Shown here piece after piece: positions 9,101-18,681 of a DNA stretch of 64,000 nucleotides; the stretch's first letter is position 1; each line of letters opens with the position of its first letter. The notes under the pieces are model-generated. The model made no database searches and was not told the origin of the DNA. It saw only the letters and a list, made by a program, of their open reading frames with translations. Source of the stretch: Aldrovandia affinis (lineage: Eukaryota; Chordata; Actinopteri; Notacanthiformes; Halosauridae); assembly GCA_029706075.1 (NCBI GenBank), contig JAINUG010000015.1, positions 1,116,001-1,180,000 on the forward strand, read 5' to 3'. The position numbers and the translations under genes are program-made.

Positions 9101-11776
9101 TTTGGACTGTAGTTGCTATGCCAACATGACGAGCTCGCATTCCTGAGTGACAAAACCCAGAAGAATGTGTCTGGGTGATGTCATTTAGCTACGAAGAAGC
9201 TGTACAGCTAAGTTAGCTGCATTGCTACAAACATAATTCTTCTGGGTTTTCTCACTCAGGAATGCGAGCTCGTCATGTTGGCATAGCAACTACAGGCCAA
9301 AATTCTGATGACATCACCCGGACACATTTTGACAGGCAGACACATCCTGGCGTGACAGCACCAATAGCCATGCCAGGGCTGTGGCAGTTTAGACACTGGT
9401 CAGATTCTCAGCAAGTGGTTTGCTGAAGTGTTTTCTGGATTGAACCGTTGTCTTCACCTTAGGCTGAGTTGATATGATTGGGATTTCGCCCCAAAATTGG
9501 CGGGATTTAGTGCTCTGAAATTCACTGCTTTCAATCAATCTGGTGTTAAATAGGGCAGCATTAGTAACAAAGTGAAGACTGGACAGAGCTTTGCTTTGTC
9601 AGTGCGGACAGGGCATCAACCAGCAATATCACTATTGTGTACAACCAAGCCATCATAATTTGCAGCAATTAAAACAGCTAATCTGGGCTGCTGGGTGGCT
9701 CATCCTGTTAAGGCACTGTTGTAGCGTGTGGATGAGTCCCACGTTCTGGTATCAAATCCAGACCTTGCCAGCACTGACTGCAGTCCTGCAGTAATTGGTG
9801 GCCGCCTCCCCCCACTCATCAATCGGCCACCCACCCTTGGTATTAGGCTGTGCATTAAGTGTCTTGCTTTGACTTATGTCTGTGCAAGCTTAACTTGTAC
9901 ACACCGGTGTAAAAAGAAGCAGTATATGACATAATATTATCTACGCTATCCCAAATTGACAGCGGAGACTGTAGCGAGCATAGCTTACAATAATGGGCAT
10001 TCCAAATTGGGAATTAAGAAAAATCTTTTTTTTAGGTTTTTTTTAAACAGCCAATCCAAAACATAGTCCTGCATTACGAAAAATGAAATAATTTCTGTTT
10101 TATTTTCAAACTATACAAGTTACACTAGCCATGCTACTTGGAGTTTTCTTCATTGTTAAATTTAAACAATGTGTTTAAGATGATAGCATGACTTTGGGGG
10201 GTTGACAAAAACAATGAATAGGGCTTTAGTTTTAGCAGTGGAATGTTTGGTCAATGTCCAATGTCATGGACAGGACATGACAAATTGGCATAAGTCAAGG
10301 AAATAGGCTTACCTAATGCAATAAATACACATAGAACATATTCATACCAACCCTCTTAATTGGGAAATTAACCATATCCAAATGAACGAGGATCACTAGA
10401 AAAGGACATCTCCGTTTAAAAACTCAAAAAGTACAATTTGCTTGGGACAAATGGGTCTTGACTTACTTTGGGCTAAAAGGAACTACACAGATGAGTTCAG
10501 CTGGAGTGTGTCATGAGTTTCAAATAGTGCAGGAGATAGCTCAACAGTTGCTTTTGATCTTTTAGAAAATTCTAGTACATTGTAACCTTAGCTACACGTT
10601 ATGTGCACTCACAGGATTACTGACATGATTTTTCATTTTTATAAATTTTAAGAAAACTGCACCTGTTAACAGACTTTGCAGTGTGTCCTAACCACAAACT
10701 CATCCCTATCAGACACCACTATCTTATTATCACGATAATAGTTATTAATTTGTGGTATAGTCTACTAAATTGAGGAAAGTACAAATTAAGCCAACACTGG
10801 CAGTGTGAACATAAACAAACTGAGCCCTAAAACACACAAATGTAAACCTCCAAAATAAGCCAAGGCAGAAATGCATTGCGTATGTTTGTATACTTACAAG
10901 GGTGTGGAGTTACTTAGCAACACTCTCCAGAGTAGTGTAAGCCACTATCCTATTTTTTTCCTTTTCTTTTTCTTTTTCACATCCTGCTCACATACTGCTT
11001 ACATTCAGAATTCAATATTTCACTGGATTTTGTATAACTGCAGCAGTGTGGAATCTGTCTTTTTACTGAACTCACTCTGCAATCCTTTTCCCCAGCTCCA
11101 TGCAGGATGGGTTGGAGTTGGCCGTGAAGATGACCAGGCCTCCCTTGGTGGCGTTCATGTCCGGCAGAGTCTTAGTTTCAACTTCTTGGGACTCAGGCAA
11201 CGGCTCCCTGGGCTCCCAGGCACTGCTAAACCCTTCCTGAAACAGCAGGATGACCAGTGTTACTCAACGCTCACACACAGCAAGCTTCCATGGCCTACCT
11301 CCATGTCCACATCAACACTGTCTGGTGTGGATGTGGATGATGCGGTCTTTGTTGACAGTAAACTAAAGCACTTCACTGAAAATGACCATCCTTGGCAATC
11401 CACATACAGTAATGTTACTATTGATCAGTTAACACTGCAAGAAGACCCTGGTTTCCAACCACTTAGGGCCTGTGACCCTGTGTTTCAGTCCTTTGTTCTG
11501 AAGCAGTTTTACAATGTCAGCCATTAACTTTACTGTACCTGCGTCGCTACTGACTGCCCCCACAGTATTAAGAGAATTACAGAGCGGCAAACCAGTGTCC
11601 AGTCCACAAGATTGACGGCAATGACTTCCAGCAATCAAAGAAGTGTCTAGAATGGCACCAGAGGAACAAAATGTACAGGACAATGACATCACACATCTGA
11701 GCATGCAATATTTTACCTTGTTTCCACCCATTTTAATTTCCATGATGGGGCAAGCGCAGCACGATAATGCAAACAT
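1..11776 (-). CDS. prpsap2: prpsap2, PRPP synthetase-associated protein 2 (5' part of gene; 8 exons, last one cut by window edge)
   Basis: The product is a catalytically inactive relative of phosphoribosyl-pyrophosphate synthetase. From knowledge of the family it joins cytosolic PRPS complexes, which make PRPP for nucleotide synthesis, and dampens their activity. Coding exons read on the minus strand are 11717-11776 (candidate), 11076-11236, 8382-8434, 4168-4234, 3577-3749, 3099-3214, 333-388 and 1-130. Every junction is GT-AG and the phases agree. The joined product shows the N-terminal ribose-phosphate pyrophosphokinase fold, the family signature [18 protein letters not shown], and the associated-protein form of the catalytic-loop region ([16 protein letters not shown]). 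The N-terminus ([18 protein letters not shown]) fits PRPSAP2 better than PRPSAP1. The C-terminal half lies beyond base 1. No frameshift or stop interrupts the exons, so the gene looks functional. Confidence 0.93.
333..388 (-). CDS. prpsap2: prpsap2 exon ([18 protein letters not shown])
   Basis: This is a 56-bp exon with acceptor CTGCAG at 389-394 and donor GTAAGT just below 333. It encodes [18 protein letters not shown] plus two bases of an Arg codon that the next exon completes. In the family this segment lies next to the PRPP-synthetase fold's nucleotide-binding region. The intron to the next exon is only 202 bp. Confidence 0.93.
389..1818. other. prpsap2 intron, first part: nothing recognised
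   Basis: This is AT-rich unique-looking sequence between exon 333-388 and the Tc1 copy at 1819. The short open frames in it have no recognisable similarity. I see no RNA gene or clear repeat. Confidence 0.6.
1819..2900 (-). mobile_element. degenerate Tc1/mariner element in a prpsap2 intron
   Basis: The ends are inverted repeats: CAATGATGCTTGAAAGTTTG on the left and, read from the right, CATTGATGCTTGTAAGTTTG. Each is flanked by the TA target duplication. The 1,082-bp body is an eroded transposase on the minus strand, with only scattered blocks recognisable (for example the antisense of the region around the last catalytic acidic residue near 2225-2260). No open frame survives, so it is an old inactive copy. 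Confidence 0.8.
3099..3214 (-). CDS. prpsap2: prpsap2 exon with the PRPP synthetase signature
   Basis: This 116-bp exon has acceptor CTGTAG at 3215-3220 and a GTAAGC donor. It encodes [20 protein letters not shown] followed by [31 protein letters not shown] is the ribose-phosphate pyrophosphokinase signature. In active enzymes this histidine/aspartate segment contributes to metal and PRPP binding; PRPSAPs keep it although they are considered inactive. Confidence 0.95.
3215..3576. other. short prpsap2 intron
   Basis: The intron is 362 bp with canonical ends. It contains a short imperfect palindrome at about 3501-3537 (GGAATAAT ... ATTATTCC). Nothing else is recognised. Confidence 0.7.
3577..3749 (-). 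CDS. prpsap2: prpsap2 exon ([16 protein letters not shown]...)
   Basis: This 173-bp exon has acceptor CTCTGCAG and donor GTGAGG. It encodes [20 protein letters not shown], then the [16 protein letters not shown] segment, then [20 protein letters not shown]. The last part replaces the flexible catalytic loop of PRPS and is diagnostic of PRPSAP2-like proteins. Overlapping open frames on both strands here are shadows. Confidence 0.95.
3750..4167. other. short prpsap2 intron
   Basis: This 418-bp intron lies between two well-supported exons. No repeats or RNA genes are seen. Confidence 0.7.
4168..4234 (-). CDS. prpsap2: prpsap2 exon ([19 protein letters not shown])
   Basis: This 67-bp exon has acceptor CTCCACAG and donor GTAAGT. 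It encodes (E)[20 protein letters not shown] and ends inside a Lys codon. The VRG.DVFI.QT stretch is conserved across PRPP synthetases and their associated proteins. Confidence 0.94.
5230..5450. mobile_element. piggyBac-like MITE
   Basis: TTAA (5226-5229 and 5451-5454) flanks a 221-bp sequence beginning CCCATTTAGACCT and ending AGGTCTTAATGGG. TTAA duplications with CCC...GGG ends are the piggyBac hallmark. It has no coding capacity and lies in the 4.1-kb prpsap2 intron. Confidence 0.75.
5856..5907. repeat. short tandem repeat of AAGATCTGACTCAA
   Basis: Three near-identical 14-17-bp units share the core AGATCTGACTCAA. This is a small local duplication in the intron. Confidence 0.7.
6786..7980. 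mobile_element. outer hAT-like element with TATCGG-rich ends
   Basis: The left end GGGGTGCATCAATATATCGG and the right end, read inverted (GGAATGCACCGATATGA), form degenerate terminal repeats. Several CGATA/TATCGG motifs sit inside both arms, as in fish hAT MITEs. A second hAT element (7074-7830) sits inside it. The exact ends are uncertain. Confidence 0.5.
7074..7830 (-). mobile_element. hAT element nested in the outer hAT, with a BED-finger remnant
   Basis: The ends are TAGAGCTGG on the left and, inverted on the right, TAAAGCTGG. An 8-bp target duplication flanks it with one mismatch: ATGCACGC (7066-7073) and ATGTACGC (7831-7838). The minus-strand frame 7360-7548 resembles a BED zinc finger (core [21 protein letters not shown]), the DNA-binding domain common at the N-terminus of hAT transposases. 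The dimerisation/catalytic part is missing, so the copy is non-autonomous. Confidence 0.75.
7985..8080 (+). mobile_element. L2 LINE 3' tail remnant
   Basis: The hairpin GCTCTGGATAAGAGC followed by GTCTGCCAAGTGCC is the 3' end of fish L2 LINEs. It also occurs at 21763, 45002 and, inverted, at about 15620. Only the tail is left here. Confidence 0.7.
8138..8334. mobile_element. foldback MITE (about 197-bp imperfect palindrome)
   Basis: The left arm (about 8138-8215) and right arm (about 8255-8334) are inverted copies. Matching blocks include CAAACCTCCAG / CTGGAGGTTTG, GAATCAGGTGTGCTGGTGGTGG with its complement, and GTTCCCAA / TTTCCAAA-like ends. It has no coding capacity and lies only about 50 bp from the 8382-8434 exon. 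Confidence 0.7.
8382..8434 (-). CDS. prpsap2: prpsap2 small exon ([17 protein letters not shown])
   Basis: This 53-bp exon has acceptor TCTGCAG and donor GTAAAA. It encodes [17 protein letters not shown], with one base left at each end for split Glu codons. Both phases match the neighbouring exons, which makes so short an exon credible. GKVQVYQE is typical of PRPSAP2; PRPSAP1 as I recall it has GKSVVYQE. Confidence 0.92.
9039..9361. mobile_element. long inverted-repeat MITE carrying a CRE-like site
   Basis: Two arms of about 130 bp (9039-9168 and about 9235-9361) are inverted copies, including a perfectly matched block around GCTATGCCAACATGACGAGC. The left arm holds a consensus TGACGTCA at 9086-9093; the right arm has the C-to-T decayed form TGATGTCA (inverted). 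The element has no open frame and would fold into a long hairpin. The superfamily is not identified. Confidence 0.75.
9685..9925 (+). mobile_element. tRNA-derived SINE, diverged
   Basis: The head has an A-box-like TGGCTCATCCTGTTAAGG and a B-box-like GGTATCAAATCC at tRNA spacing. A body follows that ends near GTGTAAAAAGAAGCAGT. I infer a degenerate tRNA-derived SINE in the prpsap2 intron; the family is not named. Confidence 0.45.
11076..11236 (-). CDS. prpsap2: prpsap2 N-terminal exon ([16 protein letters not shown]...)
   Basis: This 161-bp exon has donor GTGAGT and acceptor CTGTTTCAG. It stays open from the acceptor and encodes a 26-residue low-complexity lead ([20 protein letters not shown], then TKTLPD) followed by [20 protein letters not shown] and ELGKRIA. 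The internal Met, in an acceptable context (G at -3), lines up with the first residue of PRPSAP1 and is an alternative start. The E-V-E-T-K before it resembles the ELETK that precedes the same position in mammalian PRPSAP2. The large plus-strand open frame over this interval is its antisense shadow. Confidence 0.88.
11717..11776 (-). CDS. prpsap2: candidate first coding exon of prpsap2 ([20 protein letters not shown])
   Basis: ATG at 11776-11774 opens a 20-codon stretch, [20 protein letters not shown], ending at a GTAAAA donor in phase 0. That phase matches the acceptor at 11236. Mammalian PRPSAP2 also begins with Met-Phe and a short variable leader, which supports the call. The leader itself is not conserved, so a start at the Met in the next exon cannot be excluded. 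A possible acceptor (TTAG) lies a few bases upstream of the ATG. Confidence 0.5.
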
Positions 11777-14200
11777 GGTAAGCCGACTCTAATAGTAATT
11801 TCTATACTATCAGTAAGGTTTTCAGTACCCTAATAATACCCATGAATAGAGATGTAAATATCTATTTCACCTGAAGATCTTCTGGCCATAAACCTCCATG
11901 TCAAATGATGAAGAGCATCAAAAAGGACAGGGTAACTTTCTCGTTTCCGTTTTTCTCTTTTTTTCTTGACTTTGAGCACAATGTTAAGTGACTGGAACCA
12001 CAGACAATGTTTAAATAGGTGTGATCTTTTCTGTTCCAACTTCAATTAAGTAGTAAATTAATTTAGATTATGTGTCTATGTGTATACTGGAGCTTTGTGT
12101 GTGACACAGAATTTCCCCAATGGGGATAAATAAAGTTGATCTTATCTTATCTTATCTTATTACAATGACGACTAACCAATAATTAACAATATCTGATGCT
12201 GATAACAACACAATGTTTAAGCAGTGGTCACAACAGTTGTAAATTCTTCTCGTTAAGTAAATAGTTAGGTATTAATTTCAAATAATTAAACTGAGAATTA
12301 AGGATTATATATATGTAAATGGCCCCTGGATCTGATAACATTACTTAGATGTAGCAGAATGCCTTGGCGGATAAAAAGGTTGTTGGTTCTCTTTCCAGAT
12401 TATGTAGTTGTTGCGTTATTGAGCAAGGTAGCAACCTAATCTGAAATGCAGTGTCTGCGAAGATAATACACTTTAGTTAGCCTTCCATGCAATATATGGT
12501 GAAGCAGGTGGGGTCATTAATCAAATTTGTCTCATTGCGTAGACGGCTAGTCAGATAAACAACACGCTGACGTTACGTTAACCTGTGTGTAACGTTACAA
12601 AGTAAAGCATGCATGCTACATCTCGGGAGATTGCGAACATGTTTCATAAACTGCCAGCTAACTGTGTGATCTCTTAATGGTTCGAGAAACTGGTAGCTAG
12701 CCAGATCTTGGGCCATGGGTTTCGGATGTCATAATAAAATGATTTTCATTGTACATATGTGCAGATGTGACAAGCTACCTACACAGTATCGAGCAATACC
12801 ATGGCAAAGACATGTGCACAGCAACAGAAAGAAGCGGTACCGTTATTTATAAAACGGCTTGTGGGTCGATGCGTTAGCTAGTTAGCTAACAGTAGCATCC
12901 TACAACAAATTAAGTCTCGTCATTTATTAGCTAGTATTATGTAGCTAGCAAAGATTAACTATCTAATTTAGCAACGTCGAATTTGCATGACGAGCCTGGA
13001 TTTCAGACACAGATCTCGTTGTGGTCAAGTTTCGCGCCAGCTGCACACTGAAGCATTAGGCGCAGTAAAGAGTGGTGATGCACGACTGATTGCTTAACGT
13101 TATAGTCAATGTCTCATCTAGTCATCATGGCTACACTATATTATATAATAGGTAACTAACGTTAGCCAACTAACATCAGATGGCGAGCTAGCAAACATTA
13201 GTTATAGCTGTCTTGTAATATAGTGTCTATTAGATCCAAAGGCACTGGACCTTCTTATCGACACTTGATCTAGCGAGGTAGCTAACGCGTTACCACTGGT
13301 CACCAACGTTATTTACATTTTGTAAAACCCTCAATATGTTTTTTTAAGGTGGCTAATTTTATTTGCTAGCTAGCAGATAGCTACTTATAAATGAATATGC
13401 TAGCTAGCTAAATGTTCCGAAGGCAGCATCGTCCAATAACTGGTTAGATGTGGTTAGCTAGTCATCATAGACAAGCGATATGCTAGTTACTAAGTGAGCT
13501 ACTTCGCTACTTTGTCAAGAAATGGTGTCCTGCTCGAGCACGATATTATTAGCTAAGATAGCTATCTTGCAAGTTATATAGTGAATGGTTAGCGAATTAG
13601 CTATTTCGCTAACTGTCTTGTCTGAATTATGTATGTTCTTCTTATCTGATGTGAAAAGTATAACAAGACAGTGACACGTGATAAAACACAATTTGCCAAC
13701 TAGCATAATCATAAATCAGGTGATGACCTTTTGCATATCTGCCTAGCTAGCTACAGCTAGATCATTCACTGCTTGACCAGTGTGATTTCTTGTCCGGCTC
13801 CCAGTAAACCTTTTTTTAAACATAAACAATAATACACCTGCAAGGCATAGAGCTGAATCACAATCTGACAGTAGAAAATCACGACATTTAATTAATCTTA
13901 CCAGTTTGGTGTTCTTTGTTCAGCCCCTAACCAACCCAGTCAGTAACGTTTACCACTCTCTTCAACTAGTTCAATCGAACCCTTGAAAAATGATCGACAG
14001 GCCCCTAAGCCAATGAAACACAGAGACACTTTTGACGAAATAATTGGAGAGAGAGGCCACGGTCGTAAACAGGAACTAAAGGAGACCATTCCCCCATTCC
14101 GCCGTTCTCGTCGTCAAAGATAGGCTGAGTATGAAGTCAGCAGGGCCAGCTTGAACCAAACATGATCTATGCCCGTGGCACTACGTCTACGGCTATTACC
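11777..14200 (-). promoter_or_regulatory. 5' region of prpsap2, promoter not pinned
   Basis: Between 12,500 and 13,800 the motifs TAGC/GCTA/GTTAGC recur about every 40-60 bases, a composition often seen beside fish gene starts. At 13,900-14,150 there is an inverted CCAAT box (CATTGGCT on the minus strand) and a possible 5' UTR donor GTGGTAAACG near 13,949. The placement of promoter and non-coding exon is inference. No open frame supports coding here. Confidence 0.3.
12108..12158 (+). mobile_element. 3' tail of a non-LTR retroposon with a (TCTTA)n tail
   Basis: ACAGAATTTCCCCAATGGGG followed by ATAAATAAAGTTGATCTTAT and repeated TCTTA units is the type of 3' end found on fish LINE/SINE elements. 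The upstream body is not recognisable. Confidence 0.55.
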
Positions 14201-14534
14201 GTCTTGCTTTAAGCATACATTATGCCACTCTATAAAATATAAAAAGTTTAGAACAAATACATTTGTGTTTTAATATCATCATATACAGTAGCAACCTTGC
14301 AATATGGTCCTTGGACGCTAGCAACTGCACCAAAATTGTATTGTACAGGCAACGCGGCTAATAGCCAAAAAAGGTGCGGGGCGGCTCCAAAATGGAATTC
14401 GATTCTGGCACTTGTGCATACTACAGTGATGAGCCCTAGTAGCTAGTACCCGGTCGATGTAGCGGAGTCCTCATGGAACAACTGTAATGGTGTATTGAGG
14501 CTTTTAGAACCAAACCACCAGATATGCAGTTAGC

Positions 14535-14831
14535 AGTGGCGATTTTAGACCCTATTAAGGGGTCTTTCATCTCAGCCCCCCGAAAATGTTTATTCATTCT
14601 TTTCTAAAAAACTATTTTTACTTAATATCTATTTTTTTAAATAGCCTACCACATATAGAGAGTGGCATTTCAATTTTCAGAGCGACCACCATTGTGGTGT
14701 TTTTGTTTTGGGGAATAAGATAAGTAACAGTAAATTACTTTAAAATGTAGGCTTGTGCTTTGTATGTGTACATCTCACATTGTCATTAGGGGCTGAGCCC
14801 CCCTAAAGGTCAAATCCTAGAATCGCCCCTG
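14535..14831. mobile_element. hAT-type MITE
   Basis: The 297-bp element starts CAGTGGCGATTTTAGACC and ends with the inverted match (CAGGGGCGATTCTAGGATTT when read from the right). It is flanked by an 8-bp duplication with one mismatch: GCAGTTAG (14527-14534) and GAAGTTAG (14832-14839). CAG ends and 8-bp duplications indicate hAT. There is no coding content. Confidence 0.75.
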
Positions 14832-14977
14832 GAAGTTAGTATGCTAAACTACATACCAAGGTCCCTATAGCTAAGAGGATCATCCACATATGGGAGGATG
14901 GATGTGTTCAATTTTAGAAAGACTTGAGAGTTGTAGCTGACTGAAGTCCATCACGGCATATGCCATAGGCGTAACGA

Positions 14978-15075
14978 GTGGGGGGGGGGACATGTCCCCC
15001 GCAATATTCAATACAGTCATATTTGCACCCCCCCCCCCAATATTTTGTAGATATAAAACAATCCATTTCATTATG
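14978..15075. repeat. G-run/C-run inverted segment
   Basis: A run of nine G (near 14,983) and a run of ten or more C (near 15,030) flank CAATATT-containing sequence. It resembles the GGGGGACATGTCCCCC repeat common in fish, but I cannot define element ends. Confidence 0.35.
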
Positions 15076-15594
15076 TCACCCCCCATATTTAATATGTGGT
15101 TATGCATTGTGTTTTTGTCATAAAAAAGGCCACCAGGATGCTAGAATATATAACAAAGTATTGAGTATAAATCAAAGAAGGTTATTCTGACATTATACAA
15201 TGCCTTTGTCAGACCACATTGAGTACTGTGTGCAGTATATATTGGTTATAACTGGTTTTGGGATTGTCCAGTCCAAAGTGATTTTTGGAAGCTTGTGAAT
15301 CAAGCTGTGAATCAGTAAATCAGAGAACCAGTGAATCAGAGATTACTGGAATTCAGTGTTCGCCCAAACCCAGCCTGTCCTCTTAATGAGGACTCATTTT
15401 TTTCACTTATCCAACAAAAGATGCTTTTTTCGTGGCTTTACCACAGCCAAAAACACTATTTTACAATTTTGGATTACGCAGGATCTAAAAGGTTTTGGAT
15501 TCTGAACATTGTAAATCTTGAACGCACTGCATCGACTTTTAACGAGAAAAACTCTAATAATGTTAACATTACTGTCATTCAAGACAGAATAAGC

Positions 15595-15660
15595 TATATT
15601 AGTGCATTTTACATTTTACAGTAGCAGACGCCCTTATCCAGAGTAATTTACAAGATAAAA
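15595..15660 (-). mobile_element. L2 LINE 3' tail abutting the tRNA-Ala
   Basis: On the minus strand, right after the tRNA, comes AATTACTCTGGATAAGGGCG, then TCTGCTACTGTAAAATGTAAAATG. This is the L2 tail hairpin (one mismatch) with the AAAATGT tail repeat. It starts about 15 bases after the tRNA 3' end, which is the layout of a young tRNA-L2 chimera. Confidence 0.7.
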
Positions 15661-15664
15661 CATT

Positions 15665-15736
15665 GGAGGATGCGGGCATCGATCCCGCTACCTCTCGCAT
15701 GCTAAGCGAGCGCTCTACCATTTGAGCTAATCCCCC
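15665..15736 (-). tRNA. tRNA-Ala (AGC)
   Basis: The 72-nt cloverleaf is complete. The acceptor stem GGGGGAT pairs with ATCCTCC and contains the G3:U70 pair that marks alanine tRNAs. The A box (TAGCTCAAATGG), anticodon arm CTCGC-TTAGCAT-GCGAG with anticodon AGC, and T arm with B box (GGGATCGATGCCC) are all present. A TTTT run begins four bases after the 3' end and could terminate Pol III. There is no encoded CCA, as expected in eukaryotes. The directly following L2 tail raises the alternative that this is a SINE-like retrocopy rather than a working tRNA gene. Confidence 0.85.
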
Positions 15737-15759
15737 GGTGCCATCGTTGTTTAGTGGTT

Positions 15760-16990
15760 CTTGAATTTGAATTACATTATGTTGAATTCGTAAGGCTTGA
15801 ATTGAATAATTTAATCCAAAAATGGAATTTGTATTTCGCAGTTTGAAGTTGAAACGAATAGTTTATAATTTAATTGAATTATTATTACGTTCAACTTTTA
15901 ATTGGAAGTCACAGTCAACTTCCAAAAACATTCAAATTCAGTTCACCAAAGAATTCAGTTTTCTGAGATATATCCGGACACTGAGCCAGGAAAAATGGAA
16001 GATCATAGATTTAATCTAAATTCCTTCTAACCAATCATGCAGGAGAACGGGTGACCACCTGCCTTGACTTTAGAAGTCTGTGCAATTAGTAAATAAGTAG
16101 GCTACCTCTGCCACTGACAGCATGAAATATTACCACAATTTGAATTGACTACAATTGACTACGTAACGACCATGGCAGTGTTCCTGAATTCAATTAAGAA
16201 CATACGAATACATAATGATGAGTAGCCTACGGGCCGTTCAGCCCATCTAGGCTCGTCATGTCCTAATCTAGAGAGTATCTAGTACTGCATCTAGCCTGGA
16301 TTTGAATAGCCCAAGTGTTTCTGCTTCAACTACCTGGCCTGGCAAGCTGTTCCAGGCACTGACAACACTGTGTAAACATTTTTAAACAATTTCCACCTGC
16401 GGCCTCTTGTTCCGCTAACCGAATTTATCTTTACAAATCTTTGGTAGCCTAGTTCACTTTGTTAATCCCTTTTAGGAATTTAAAAACCTCAATCAAATCC
16501 CCCCTAAATCTCCGTTTGTTAAACTTGAATAGATTTAGTAGAATAGAAGTATATCCTCATAACTTGTATCTTTCATACCAGGTACCAATTTAGTTTACCT
16601 ACTTTTAACTTTTTCAAGAGCTTCTATGTCTTTCTTGTAGTGTGTTGCCCAGAACTCACACAGTACTTTTAAATGAGGCCTTTTACTGCTGTAGCAGGAA
16701 GTTGGTTCACCCTGACTGTGTCCATTTGTGAGAATAAGGTTATGCCTTCCTGTCTCACAAGCAAATAACATCAATGCGAAGTTGCCTACAAGACCACATC
16801 ACAATATTTTGATATATATTTCGAATTGAAATAGAATAACCTATTAACAAATTGAATGTAATAATGATTCAATTCAATTACAAACCATTCGTTTCAATTT
16901 TATATTGTGAAATCCAGATTTAATTTGTGCGTAGGTTAATTATTAAATCCATGCTTTACAAATTCAATTCGATTTATTTCAAATTCAATC
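15760..16990. mobile_element. possible DNA transposon with AT-rich inverted arms
   Basis: The left edge (TTGAATTTGAATTACATTAT, later GAATTCGTAAGGC) and the inverted right edge (TTGAATTTGAAATAAATCG, later GAATTTGTAAAGC) are similar over about 50 bases. The centre (about 16,200-16,780) resembles an interspersed repeat containing GGCAAGCTGTTCCAGGCACT. No long open frame is present. Ends and family are uncertain. Confidence 0.35.
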
Positions 16991-17275
16991 TGTGGTAGCA
17001 CTAATATCGCTCCATACTATTTGTACATTATTTAGAATAGTGTAGAATGGGCGTGGTGATTTGGCGTTTAGAAATGTCGGTGCAGGAAAAATTTATTTCG
17101 TTCCTATCTATTTCATGATCAGGTTTGTTTACATTCGTACAGTAACTTTAGGCTACGTCTATATCAATCATGGAAACTGTTCCCGACTAATTACTTTCAA
17201 TTCCACAAGGCGGCGTCATATGTATGTATTTTAAAAAGAACAACAGCTAAAAGTTTCGGATTTAATCGTATCCAC

Positions 17276-17865
<590 letters not shown>

Positions 17866-18117
17866 CAATGGGGGAAATAAGTATTGAACACATCAACATT
17901 TTTCCCAGTAAATTTATTTCTAATGAGGCCATTCAAGTGAAATTTGCACCAGACTTTGGTATTAACTCAAGAAATCCAGACAAAAATCTAAACATTAAAG
18001 TCCATATGTAAATAAAGTTATGTGTAATAAAGTGGAATGACATAGGAAAAAAGTATTGAACACACTAACTGAAATTAATTCAATACTTAGGGAGAAGCCT
18101 TTGTTTGTAATCCTGTG

Positions 18118-18681
18118 ACTTCACAGTGACTTCAACCTGCCGTTGGAGACCTCTCAGGCCTCTGCATTCCTCCCCCTGCTTCAGTCCTTCGACTTCACCC
18201 TGGCTGAATCCCCATCCACCCACAAGGCCGGTAACCAACTGGACCTGATCTTCACTAGGAACTGCGCATTACCCAACATTACGGTATCTCCCCTACATGT
18301 GTCTGACCACTGCTTTCTGTCTTTCTCTCTCCCCCTCCCCTCTGTGCCTAAACCATCCTCACCTGCTCCCACTGTCCTTATCCGTCGCAACCTCCGCTCT
18401 CTCTCCCCCGCTGCCCTGTCGGCTACTGTTCTATCTTCCCTTCCCCCTACTGATGCCTTCTCTCAGCTACCTGCTGAGGAAGCATCGTCCACCCTACTTT
18501 CCTCTCTCTCCTTCTCCTTTGACTCACACTGTCCTCTATCCACTAAACCTGCACGCCTCCGACCCCCCACCCCCTGGCTAACCGACTCCATTCGGGCTAA
18601 CAGACTGAAACTGCGAGCAGCAGAAAGGAAATGGAGAAAATCCAAATCCCCTGTAGCTCTGACTGATTTCCACACACTCCT
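18118..18681 (+). pseudogene. L2 LINE endonuclease C-terminus
   Basis: The translation includes THKAGNQLDLIFTRNCALPN followed by PLHVSDHCFLSFSLPL. These are the D-L-I-F and S-D-H motifs of the AP-endonuclease-like domain that nicks target DNA. The domain is truncated at its 5' end, and its downstream linker is cut at 18,682 by the LTR. Confidence 0.85.

Noticed and set aside
10871-11527. 218-codon plus-strand open frame
   Set aside because: It lies antisense to the prpsap2 exon 11076-11236 and flanking intron; the minus strand has the conserved protein and splice sites.
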